Positions 26,926 to 33,507 of a stretch of 64,000 bases of DNA are shown in pieces. How positions within the stretch are numbered: position 1 is the first letter of the stretch; each line of letters starts with the position of its first letter. Made by a program: the position numbers and the translations under genes. The notes under the pieces were generated by a model. The model had not been told where the DNA came from. It saw only the letters and a list, made by a program, of their open reading frames with translations, and searched no databases. The DNA is from CAZSDW01 sp964605705 (GTDB lineage: Bacteria; Fidelibacterota; UBA2242), in the NCBI GenBank assembly GCA_964605705.1, contig CAZSDW010000011.1:19636-83635 (forward strand), given 5' to 3'.

Positions 26926-27456
26926 TTACTGCCGATTCTCTCTCGAAATCTGAATTCCAAAATGCGGATTTTTATCCAGATACTTACCCATGAATATTGA
27001 AGCGAGTATAATTAATGGCAGAGTAGCAAGCAATCTTATCGAAGTGAATTTCAATCCTAAAAATGATGCTTCATAAATAGTCATGGGTATTCTGAACACG
27101 GCGGAAGCAAAAAGGTATGTAAATACAAACTCCATTTTTACACCCTTTTTGCAGAGAGAATATGCCACCGGAAAAGCTACATATAATCCTCCCATTGTAG
27201 AAGATGATAATAAAATGGCAAAAAAGTAGCCGCGTATCCCGGAAAAATTATTCTGAACTGTTTGCTTTTTAATCCACACTTCAAACAAACCGATTAATAT
27301 AAATGCACAGGGGAGTATTTTTATCATTTTGGTCAACAGGGAAATAAAATTGGTATATATTTCCAAGCCGGGTTTGTATCCAATCGACAATGAAATAATA
27401 ATGAATAGAACAAATAAAACGATTCCGGCGACTTGCACCCCGTGCTTTTTATTCAA
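26926..27456 (-). CDS. half-size permease, second subunit (ArsP/DUF318-like)
   Basis: 176 residues with about five hydrophobic segments. The stretch GGLYVAFPVAYSLCKKGV resembles GFIAYPLCGILVKKGV of the gene upstream, indicating that both descend from the two halves of one pseudo-symmetric permease. The family (PF03773-like, usually one ~300-350-residue protein) includes organoarsenical exporters and unknown transporters. The start overlaps the upstream stop (ATGA), so the two subunits are probably made together. Substrate unknown. Confidence 0.7.
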   Translation of the reverse strand: MNKKHGVQVAGIVLFVLFIIISLSIGYKPGLEIYTNFISLLTKMIKILPCAFILIGLFEVWIKKQTVQNNFSGIRGYFFAILLSSSTMGGLYVAFPVAYSLCKKGVKMEFVFTYLFASAVFRIPMTIYEASFLGLKFTSIRLLATLPLIILASIFMGKYLDKNPHFGIQISRENRQ

Positions 27457-27935
27457 AACAATTCTCCGTAAATAAGCCCGGTAATTACAGCGATGACTAT
27501 TGCAATTAAATAACTCAGCAGGTTTCTTATTATGGTTATTTTCCTGCCGAAATACTCCGACTCAACCGGATATGATAAAACTCCAACCATCATAAGAGTT
27601 GTCGTAAATACGGAAATGATGGTATAAGTCACGCCCTTCTTGACCAAAATGCCACACAAAGGATAGGCAATAAAACCCGGCATTAAAATCACCGAACCTA
27701 AAAGTGACGTGGAAATGAAACCGACCAGCATATTTTTTTTACCCAAATACTCAGTAAGGAGACTGTCGGGAACGAAATACAGGCTCACCGATATAAGCAT
27801 AATCATAAATAAAAACGGTCGGCATATTTTTATAAAATGCCGGTAAGCGGTTTTTAAGGCAGCTACCGTCTTGTGGCGATCTTTAATTAATGAAATAAGA
27901 AGAAGTACGATTGTGACCAAATAAAAATATTGCAT
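27453..27935 (-). CDS. half-size permease, first subunit (ArsP/DUF318-like)
   Basis: 160 residues with four to five transmembrane segments and the motif MPGFIAYPLCGILVKKG. It pairs with the following gene as a split permease. Both lie behind an ArsR-family regulator and two small cysteine-containing proteins, so control by a metal, metalloid or thiol-reactive compound is plausible. No classical ArsB or ArsC is present. Confidence 0.72.
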   Translation of the reverse strand: MQYFYLVTIVLLLISLIKDRHKTVAALKTAYRHFIKICRPFLFMIMLISVSLYFVPDSLLTEYLGKKNMLVGFISTSLLGSVILMPGFIAYPLCGILVKKGVTYTIISVFTTTLMMVGVLSYPVESEYFGRKITIIRNLLSYLIAIVIAVITGLIYGELF

Positions 27936-28022
27936 TGGTGATTCATTTTTTCCGGACGGTTATAAAGAGAAAAATACTGGTTAATTGAAATTTTTGATTG
28001 TCATGCGTTGCGATTACTGAAT

Positions 28023-28301
28023 TCATAATTTCCCGTTCCTTGTCAATCTGAAAGTCACCACGCCATGTGGACAGGTAATATCAAAATAATCTTGCTTTTC
28101 CCAATCCATTTTTTCCGTAAGCATCATTGAAAGAGCCATTGAGTCAATTGCCCCCATTGCACTTCGGCAAATACCCTTACCTTCAGGGCTTCTGCCGGTC
28201 AATATATGTTTCTCGCCCAATTCCGTTTTTGCCATTCCGCTGCATATTTTATTCTCGGTTTTTACATCAATCGCTTCAATCCCGATTTTATTAAATTTCA
28301 T
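28023..28301 (-). CDS. small protein, TIGR04076-like
   Basis: 92 residues. The pattern SPEGKGICRSAMGAIDSMA followed by ITCPHGVVTFRL resembles the small TIGR04076 family, which has a conserved [PE]-G-x-C-x-x-A segment and a terminal C-P-x-G-V-x-F-R-L. Function of that family is unknown. AAAGGA precedes the ATG. The two conserved cysteines may bind a metal or be redox active. It belongs to the ArsR-controlled cassette. Confidence 0.6.
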   Translation of the reverse strand: MKFNKIGIEAIDVKTENKICSGMAKTELGEKHILTGRSPEGKGICRSAMGAIDSMALSMMLTEKMDWEKQDYFDITCPHGVVTFRLTRNGKL

Positions 28302-28320
28302 GACAATTTTCCTTTACTGG

Positions 28321-28494
28321 CTATTGCTGCGATTTTAATTCTACAATTATTTTTTTAATTTCCCTGGCGTCTTCCGGCATATCAATTAATTCCTGTTCCA
28401 GCATCCTGATCTTATCATCAATACTTAAACCGTACGGACAACCCGCTTTGGGAAAATTTGATTCTGCCTGATTCAAAGCACATTCACATATCAT
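28321..28494 (-). CDS. 57-residue cysteine-containing protein of the ArsR cassette
   Basis: A short minus-strand gene with GGAG placed 6 bases before the ATG at 28494 and a TAG at 28321. The product begins MICECALNQAE, has a second cluster GCPYGL, and ends in a charged helix (about residues 25-57). The C-E-C pair plus a third cysteine suggest metal or thiol chemistry. No homologue is recognised. The next gene starts 20 bp downstream, consistent with one transcript. Confidence 0.6.
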   Translation of the reverse strand: MICECALNQAESNFPKAGCPYGLSIDDKIRMLEQELIDMPEDAREIKKIIVELKSQQ

Positions 28495-28564
28495 TCGGTT
28501 CTCCTTTACCTTTTAAACTTTTAGTATTCATTTTTATCACTGGTCAATATTTATTTTTCTTCGT

Positions 28565-28843
28565 TTACTCTATTATATTGCTTAATTGGTCCACTAAAGC
28601 TTCGATTTTACTTTTATTAATAGAATAATGAATAAAGTACCCCCTTCTTTCGCTGACAACAAGACCGCTCTGCCGAAGAACCCGTAAATGCTGTGAAACG
28701 GCGGATTGTGTAACATCCAATTTCTTTGTTAAAGCATTAACGCATAACATGCTCTTACTTTTACCAAGCAGAGTGACAATTTGTAATCTTGTCGGATCAG
28801 ACAGAGCCTTAAGTATATCGGCTATTTCTTCAGTTTTTTTCAT
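28565..28843 (-). CDS. ArsR/SmtB-family transcriptional regulator
   Basis: 92 residues, starting at the ATG at 28843; the frame is open further upstream but that part crosses the operator. Winged-helix core: LKALSDPTRLQIVTLL, VTQSAVSQHLRVLRQSGLV and RRGYFIHYSI. The classical ELCVCDL arsenic-binding site reads MLCVNAL here, with only one of the two cysteines, so another ligand is likely. A 9-6-9 perfect inverted repeat lies 14 bp upstream, arguing for autoregulation of this cassette. Confidence 0.88.
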   Translation of the reverse strand: MKKTEEIADILKALSDPTRLQIVTLLGKSKSMLCVNALTKKLDVTQSAVSQHLRVLRQSGLVVSERRGYFIHYSINKSKIEALVDQLSNIIE

Positions 28844-28857
28844 TTTTACTACCCAAT

Positions 28858-28881
28858 GTATATTAGTTAGTGCTAATATAC
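28858..28881. promoter_or_regulatory. probable ArsR operator
   Basis: GTATATTAG, six bases, CTAATATAC: a perfect 9-bp inverted repeat directly upstream of the arsR-type start at 28843. Size and placement fit an ArsR/SmtB operator. Confidence 0.75.
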
Positions 28882-29061
28882 TAAACAGGTTTAACGGTGT
28901 CAAGTAATTTTCTAATTCACAGTTTTCACTCGTATCCGGTAAAAATGGGACCCGGCTTTTTAGGTGCATACTCTTGGATCGATCGGTGTGACAATTTGTT
29001 TTTACCCCGCTGATGATTGAGATGATTGATATTCTCAGCTGGCAGATATTCAATATCGCTG

Positions 29062-29100
29062 CCACGGAATGAAACGGCGACATGATTTTTCGTTATTAAA
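29062..29100 (+). pseudogene. 3' remnant of the exported-protein gene
   Basis: Reads GDMIFRY then a stop, matching the end of the product of 25986-26699 (GDIIFRY). The match with the left repeat fades upstream of about 29062. With the ttcA remnant at 26700-26897 it defines the two ends of the duplicated segment. Confidence 0.7.
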
Positions 29101-29304
29101 GCGAATCAGAGTTTCGCTAAATCTCCAACCCATTCCACTGATTGATTGCACGCCGGAGATTCGGGTAAAAAGCCTTATTTAATCGCTGGAATTCTATCAT
29201 CTTTTTGCGAATAGATGCGCGCTTATTGTCTGCTTCAAATCTGCAATTTGATGGAATATGTGGAAAATCCTGCTTTTTCGCATTTGCCAGGATATGCTTT
29301 TTGG
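29076..29304. repeat. long direct repeat, right copy (partner 26667-26897)
   Basis: Right-hand copy of the ~230-bp direct repeat. It contains the intact 3' end of the ttcA-like gene and the decayed 3' end of the exported-protein gene, the reverse of the left copy. Confidence 0.85.
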
Positions 29305-29812
29305 AAATCGATAATAGGGGTCGTATGATTGTAATTTTTCCATCAAACAACTTCTGCCGAGCTTGCAATGATTCCAGATGACCACTGTAGATCAGATTCA
29401 TAAATCCGGTTTCCAAGTAGTCGTCAAGATTATGTCCGAATGCTACAGCGTCAAATTTATATTTATCAGCATAAATGCATAACTGCTTGCGACGCTCTCT
29501 GGCACAGCTGTAACAGCCGAATTCAACATTTGTGGCAATCGATCCGGGCAATTCTTCAAGTGGAATATCCAGCAAATTCAAAAAATCCATTACTCGCTGA
29601 ATATCCCGATTATCCTGAGCAAGCTCAGAAATCCGTACATAGATCGCCCGAAGTTCAAGCCGCAGATCAATAATCCGCCGATATTCCGCCAACGTTTTTG
29701 CCATACTCAGGCTGTCAACCCCACCGGAAATCGCCAGTAAAATGCGCTGATCCTTTTCAATCAGATGATATTTTTGATTGAGTTTGACCACCGAAGAAAC
29801 AAACGACACCAT
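29117..29812 (-). CDS. TtcA-like PP-loop ATPase (tRNA thiolation family)
   Basis: 231 residues. The PP-loop SGGVDS (about residues 29-34) activates the target base with ATP, CYSCARERR supplies the CxxC pair, and a third cysteine lies in SNCRF, the layout of TtcA, which makes 2-thiocytidine at tRNA position 32 using an Fe-S cluster. It could be another member of the TtcA/TuiA-like group. It starts 5 bp after the ychF stop, so the two are probably cotranscribed. Confidence 0.8.
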   Translation of the reverse strand: MVSFVSSVVKLNQKYHLIEKDQRILLAISGGVDSLSMAKTLAEYRRIIDLRLELRAIYVRISELAQDNRDIQRVMDFLNLLDIPLEELPGSIATNVEFGCYSCARERRKQLCIYADKYKFDAVAFGHNLDDYLETGFMNLIYSGHLESLQARQKLFDGKITIIRPLLSISKKHILANAKKQDFPHIPSNCRFEADNKRASIRKKMIEFQRLNKAFYPNLRRAINQWNGLEI

Positions 29813-29817
29813 CAGGA

Positions 29818-30921
29818 TTACCCGGCTGCCAGCTTGAAGGTTATTACATCGCCATCATGTACGATATACGATTTGCCCTCTATATGGATTAATCCCTGCT
29901 CATGCATTAATTTTTCCGCGCGGGTTTTTTCCACATCCGCCCAATGGCGCACTTCCGCCTTGATGAAACGATCCTCAAAACTGGTATGAATCTGGGCAGC
30001 AGCCATTACTGCCGGTGATCCTGTGGGTACCGTCCACGCCTGGCAGATATTTGACTCCATTGTAAAAAATGTAATAAGTTTGAGCAGAGTATAACCGGCA
30101 TGAACCAGGCGGTCTATTCCGGACTCCCGGATGTGCCATTCTTTCATCAGTAATATGCGTTCATCGGTTTCCAGATCTGACATTTCCAATTCAAGATTTG
30201 CCGATAAAGTCAGAAAAAGGTTTCCGGTGGACAGGGCAAATTTCTCGAATTCTTCGGTGACTCCTGTTTTTTGTCCGGAAGTAGCTTCATCTTCGGATAT
30301 ATTTCCAACTATCAATACCGGTTTATTGGACAACAATCCCAGCTCCCGGATAAACGCCTCTTCTTCCGGATGGGCATGGTAATTTTTGGCGGCTTTCCCC
30401 TGTTTCAATAATTCCTGTAACTCTTCCAGAATCAGCATCTGCTTTTTTAATTTCTGATCGCCGCTGCGGGCTTTGACTTGGATTCTGTGAATATGGTTTT
30501 CGACAATTTCCAAATCTTTTAGCAGAATTTCTGTCTCTACAATCTCGAAATCCCGTTTAGGATTCAGTTTATCATCAATATGAGCGACATTGGCATCCTC
30601 AAAGCAGCGAACGATATGAACCAGAGCGTTTACAGCCTGAATATGACTGAGAAACTGATTGCCGAGCCCTTCACCTTTGGAAGCACCTTTGACAAGCCCG
30701 GCAAGATCGACAAATTGTAACGTGGTGGGAATGACCTTTTTCGGCTGATATATTTTCTTCAGTAAATTTAACCGCTCATCCCGTACTCCGATGACTCCGA
30801 CATGGGGATCTATCGTGCAGAAGGGATAATTTTCCATAGCCACACCAGCATGGGTCAGGGCATTAAACAGCGTCGATTTCCCCACATTCGGCAGACCAAT
30901 TATTCCACATTTGAATCCCAT
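29818..30921 (-). CDS. ychF: YchF, Obg-like ribosome-associated ATPase/GTPase
   Basis: 367 residues, the normal length. G1 is GLPNVGKST, followed by the switch region AGVAMENYPFCTIDP, G3 DLAGLVKGASKGEG and the YchF-specific G4 with Glu (GNISED, N-x-x-E) that favours ATP. A coiled-coil insertion lies at about 140-190 and a C-terminal TGS domain ends VHDGDVITFKLAAG. It binds ribosomes. AAGGA precedes the ATG. Confidence 0.96.
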   Translation of the reverse strand: MGFKCGIIGLPNVGKSTLFNALTHAGVAMENYPFCTIDPHVGVIGVRDERLNLLKKIYQPKKVIPTTLQFVDLAGLVKGASKGEGLGNQFLSHIQAVNALVHIVRCFEDANVAHIDDKLNPKRDFEIVETEILLKDLEIVENHIHRIQVKARSGDQKLKKQMLILEELQELLKQGKAAKNYHAHPEEEAFIRELGLLSNKPVLIVGNISEDEATSGQKTGVTEEFEKFALSTGNLFLTLSANLELEMSDLETDERILLMKEWHIRESGIDRLVHAGYTLLKLITFFTMESNICQAWTVPTGSPAVMAAAQIHTSFEDRFIKAEVRHWADVEKTRAEKLMHEQGLIHIEGKSYIVHDGDVITFKLAAG

Positions 30922-31083
30922 AATATAAATCCTTTTGCTACATTGTTCACAATGGCGATTGATAAAGTATCAATAATATCACATAGTAAAAATGTTTTTC
31001 TGTATTTGACGTTGTTTCTGCTTGCGCGATGGGCAATAATTCTTTAAATTTGCGTCCGCCAGAGCAATCAGGACTTTGAAAAT

Positions 31084-31125
31084 GGAGTTGTAGTTCCCCC
31101 ACAAGTCGGGATTGAGCACTGGACT
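31084..31125 (+). other. tRNA-like remnant upstream of tRNA-Asp
   Basis: GGAGTTGTAGTTC and GAGCACTGG copy the first and D-arm/anticodon-stem parts of the tRNA-Asp at 31189-31262, with a longer D-loop insert between. The copy breaks off where a hairpin repeat begins. It is probably a decayed partial duplicate, perhaps an integration scar. Confidence 0.45.
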
Positions 31126-31165
31126 GCTTGTCCTGTGAAGCATAGCGAAGCAGGATCATGCATGT
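31126..31165 (+). repeat. interspersed hairpin repeat, copy A
   Basis: GCTTGTCCTG, a purine-rich loop GAAGCATAGCGAAG, then CAGGA…CATGC. It resembles two adjacent copies at 36666-36730. The arms pair with one bulge, and the T-T mismatch is kept in copy C. Confidence 0.6.
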
Positions 31166-31188
31166 AATTTTCACAGATTTTTCAAAAT

Positions 31189-31262
31189 GGAGCCGTAGTT
31201 CAACTGGTTAGAGCACTGGCCTGTCACGCCAGAAGTTGCGGGTTCGAGTCCCGTCGGCCCCG
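31189..31262 (+). tRNA. tRNA-Asp (anticodon GTC)
   Basis: 74-nt cloverleaf. Acceptor GGAGCCG/CGGCCCC, D-arm GTTC/GAGC, anticodon stem CTGGC/GCCAG with loop CTGTCAC (GTC at 31223-31225), T-arm GCGGG/CCCGT around TTCGAGT, discriminator G. CCA is not encoded. The third acceptor pair is A-C, not a Watson-Crick pair. A terminator follows. Confidence 0.95.
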
Positions 31263-31268
31263 CGGTTC

Positions 31269-31295
31269 AAAAACCCACCTTCCTGGTGGGTTTTT
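31269..31295 (+). terminator. rho-independent terminator after tRNA-Asp
   Basis: AAAAACCCACC and GGTGGGTTTTT form an 11-bp stem around TTCCT, ending in a T-run 7 bases past the tRNA. Confidence 0.9.
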
Positions 31296-31484
31296 CATTT
31301 TAGATTGCACTCCCTCTGATTTTATTAAACCATATAAGAAACAAACATTCGGACTACCAGATAACTTTTTGAGTACTTTTATCTGACAATTCTTTACAAC
31401 TCGAGTCCATCCCAAACCACATCAATATAATCCCGAATTATCAGGTTTGATATTTCTTGCTTGCAAAGAATTGCTGTGCTAAAT

Positions 31485-31500
31485 TCGAACGTTCGTTCGA
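31485..31500. promoter_or_regulatory. probable TetR operator
   Basis: TCGAACG-TT-CGTTCGA, a 7-2-7 perfect inverted repeat 20 bp before the first gene of an operon that encodes a TetR-family regulator. This arrangement is typical of TetR autoregulation. Confidence 0.75.
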
Positions 31501-31520
31501 TTGAAAATGAGGTGTATATT

Positions 31521-32852
31521 ATGAAAATTAACAACTTTGCTTTGCTGTTTATAGTTGTAGTCAGTAGCCCGATTTGGGGGCAGGGTATATTTGAAAGTGC
31601 TGGAAGTGAATTGACATCTAGTGACCAGGACGGTCTGGAAATTGGTGGTTATGTCCGTAGTACGGCTTATATCAACCGGCTTGACGACAAAGACTCAACC
31701 CGATTACAAAGCGGCTATGGTGAAATCACTCTACAATTAAGTGCGGAAAAATCAGATTGGGCTAAAGCCTTTGCCGACGTACGATTTCGCGCCGGTTATG
31801 AAATTAATAATGAATTTTCGGCTTTGGATATTCGAGAAGCCTATCTGGATTTGTTTTTGGGTGATTTTGATATCCGGCTGGGTAAACAGGTTGTGGTTTG
31901 GGGAAGGGCTGATGGTTTTAATCCGACTAATAATATTACTCCTCAGAATACGACTGTCCGATCTCCGGAAAGTGATGATATCCGAAAAGCCAGTTTTCTT
32001 CTGCGTACCTACTACAATATTAGCCCTGCCATTCGTTTGGAGGGAATTTGGGAACCGGTCTATTCACCGACGGTATTAGCCGTTGAATTTGCCGATCTTC
32101 CACAAAATATTTTTATTGGAGAGGGATCCTATCCTGATGCCCGGCTAAAAAACGGTCTCTGGGCTGGCCATCTGTCTCTGGAGTATCCGGCTTTTGACGG
32201 ATCTCTTTCTTATGTTCAAGGATATAATCCAATGCCCGGAATAAAACTGGAGTCATTGAATTTAACTACTGGCACAATGACTTTAGCACCGGCTGCGTAT
32301 CGTCAGCAGGTCGTTGGTTTTGACTTCTCGACGACCCTGGGATCGTGGGGATTTCGCGGCGAAGGTGCCTGGCGCATACCAGATAAAGAACATAATGGTT
32401 TGACAAATTATTATATCCCCTACGAGGATATCTATTTTGTTTTTGGTATTGACAGAACATGGGGTGATTTCAATATTATAGCCCAGTACATTGGACGGTT
32501 TATACCTAATTTCGAGAAACTGGTAATACCGACCGACCTATCTCTCCAATTGTACTCCCAACTTGAGAATTATAATCGTCTATTTGTAAATCAGACTGAT
32601 CAATGGCGTCATGCGATTAGCTTCCGTCCGGCTATTTCGTTGTTTTACGAAACTCTGAGCTTGGAGGTTTTCGGTTTGTATGATCTAACTACTAGTGAAT
32701 TGATGATAATGCCGAAATTGTCTTACAAGTTGGCTGATGCGCTTTCATTGAGTGTTGGTGGGAATTTGTATTATGGTGATGATAGTACATTAAATGATTT
32801 GATTCATGACAATTTCAGTGCCGTATTTTGTGAATTACGGGTGGAATTTTAG
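31521..32852 (+). CDS. predicted outer-membrane protein of a TetR/RND operon (DUF1302-like)
   Basis: 443 residues. I used the ATG at 31521, with GAGGTG before it; the frame is open from 31461. Signal peptide ends IWGQG. The body is rich in alternating strands with DIRLGKQVVVWGRADGFNPT and ends SAVFCELRVEF, as in outer-membrane barrels; the first motif resembles DUF1302-type proteins, often found with MMPL-type RND pumps and a LolA/DUF1329-like partner. It is the first gene of an operon with TetR, RND and LolA-like genes, so it probably serves as the outer-membrane component or receptor for a hydrophobic cargo. Confidence 0.7.
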   Translation: MKINNFALLFIVVVSSPIWGQGIFESAGSELTSSDQDGLEIGGYVRSTAYINRLDDKDSTRLQSGYGEITLQLSAEKSDWAKAFADVRFRAGYEINNEFSALDIREAYLDLFLGDFDIRLGKQVVVWGRADGFNPTNNITPQNTTVRSPESDDIRKASFLLRTYYNISPAIRLEGIWEPVYSPTVLAVEFADLPQNIFIGEGSYPDARLKNGLWAGHLSLEYPAFDGSLSYVQGYNPMPGIKLESLNLTTGTMTLAPAAYRQQVVGFDFSTTLGSWGFRGEGAWRIPDKEHNGLTNYYIPYEDIYFVFGIDRTWGDFNIIAQYIGRFIPNFEKLVIPTDLSLQLYSQLENYNRLFVNQTDQWRHAISFRPAISLFYETLSLEVFGLYDLTTSELMIMPKLSYKLADALSLSVGGNLYYGDDSTLNDLIHDNFSAVFCELRVEF

Positions 32853-32860
32853 GTGTGATT

Positions 32861-33481
32861 ATGAAAGAAGTTGACATTCAAGACATTAAGACACGGATTT
32901 TCGATGCAGCTGTTCACCTGTTTGCATTGAAATCCTACGGACTGGTGGGAGTACGTGAAATTGCTCAGAAAGCGGGAGTCAGTATATCAATGATTTCCTA
33001 TCATTTCGGAGGGAAGGTTGGTATCCTTGAAGAGATACACGCCCGTTATTTCGAGGTGTTTAAAAATATGTTTAAAGATGCTGTCCGGGATGATAGTAGT
33101 TTTGAGGATAATATTCGCAGGTTTATTAGTGGTATGGTGGGATTGATTCGCAACAAACGGGACCTCAGCATGGCATGGTTCTCTGGATTGAGTACAGATA
33201 TTCCGGAACTTCGGAACGTTAAGTTACTTTATCAGCAGTTAATGGCTACTGACGCGAAAAAGTTGTTAGGAATTATGGGATTGGATTTAACCCGGGATGT
33301 TCAAATGATTAATATTTTAGGTGGTGCTATAATTCACATGATCTATTCCCATTTTATATCAAGTCCTGTCCTTACAGATGAGCTTGTACAATTTGATGAT
33401 GCTTATTATGATCGATATATCGATATAATGACAAATCTCTGTCTCAATGGTATGTATGGTGTGTTTTCGATAACTAAATAA
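32861..33481 (+). CDS. TetR-family transcriptional regulator
   Basis: 206 residues. The N-terminal HTH shows IFDAAVHLFALKSYGLVGVR followed by EIAQKAGVSISMISYHFGGK, the canonical TetR helix-turn-helix. The C-terminal ligand domain is unspecific. ATG at 32861 has AGGTG five bases before it; an in-frame GTG is at 32855. It probably binds the dyad at 31485-31500 and represses its own operon. Confidence 0.92.
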   Translation: MKEVDIQDIKTRIFDAAVHLFALKSYGLVGVREIAQKAGVSISMISYHFGGKVGILEEIHARYFEVFKNMFKDAVRDDSSFEDNIRRFISGMVGLIRNKRDLSMAWFSGLSTDIPELRNVKLLYQQLMATDAKKLLGIMGLDLTRDVQMINILGGAIIHMIYSHFISSPVLTDELVQFDDAYYDRYIDIMTNLCLNGMYGVFSITK

Positions 33482-33507
33482 CATGGAATTGAAGAAAGAT
33501 AAGTTTG

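Noticed and set aside
28844..29083. Upstream extension of the ArsR reading frame to 172 residues
   Set aside because: It runs through the operator and the repeat remnant; the 92-residue form from 28843 is the normal ArsR length.
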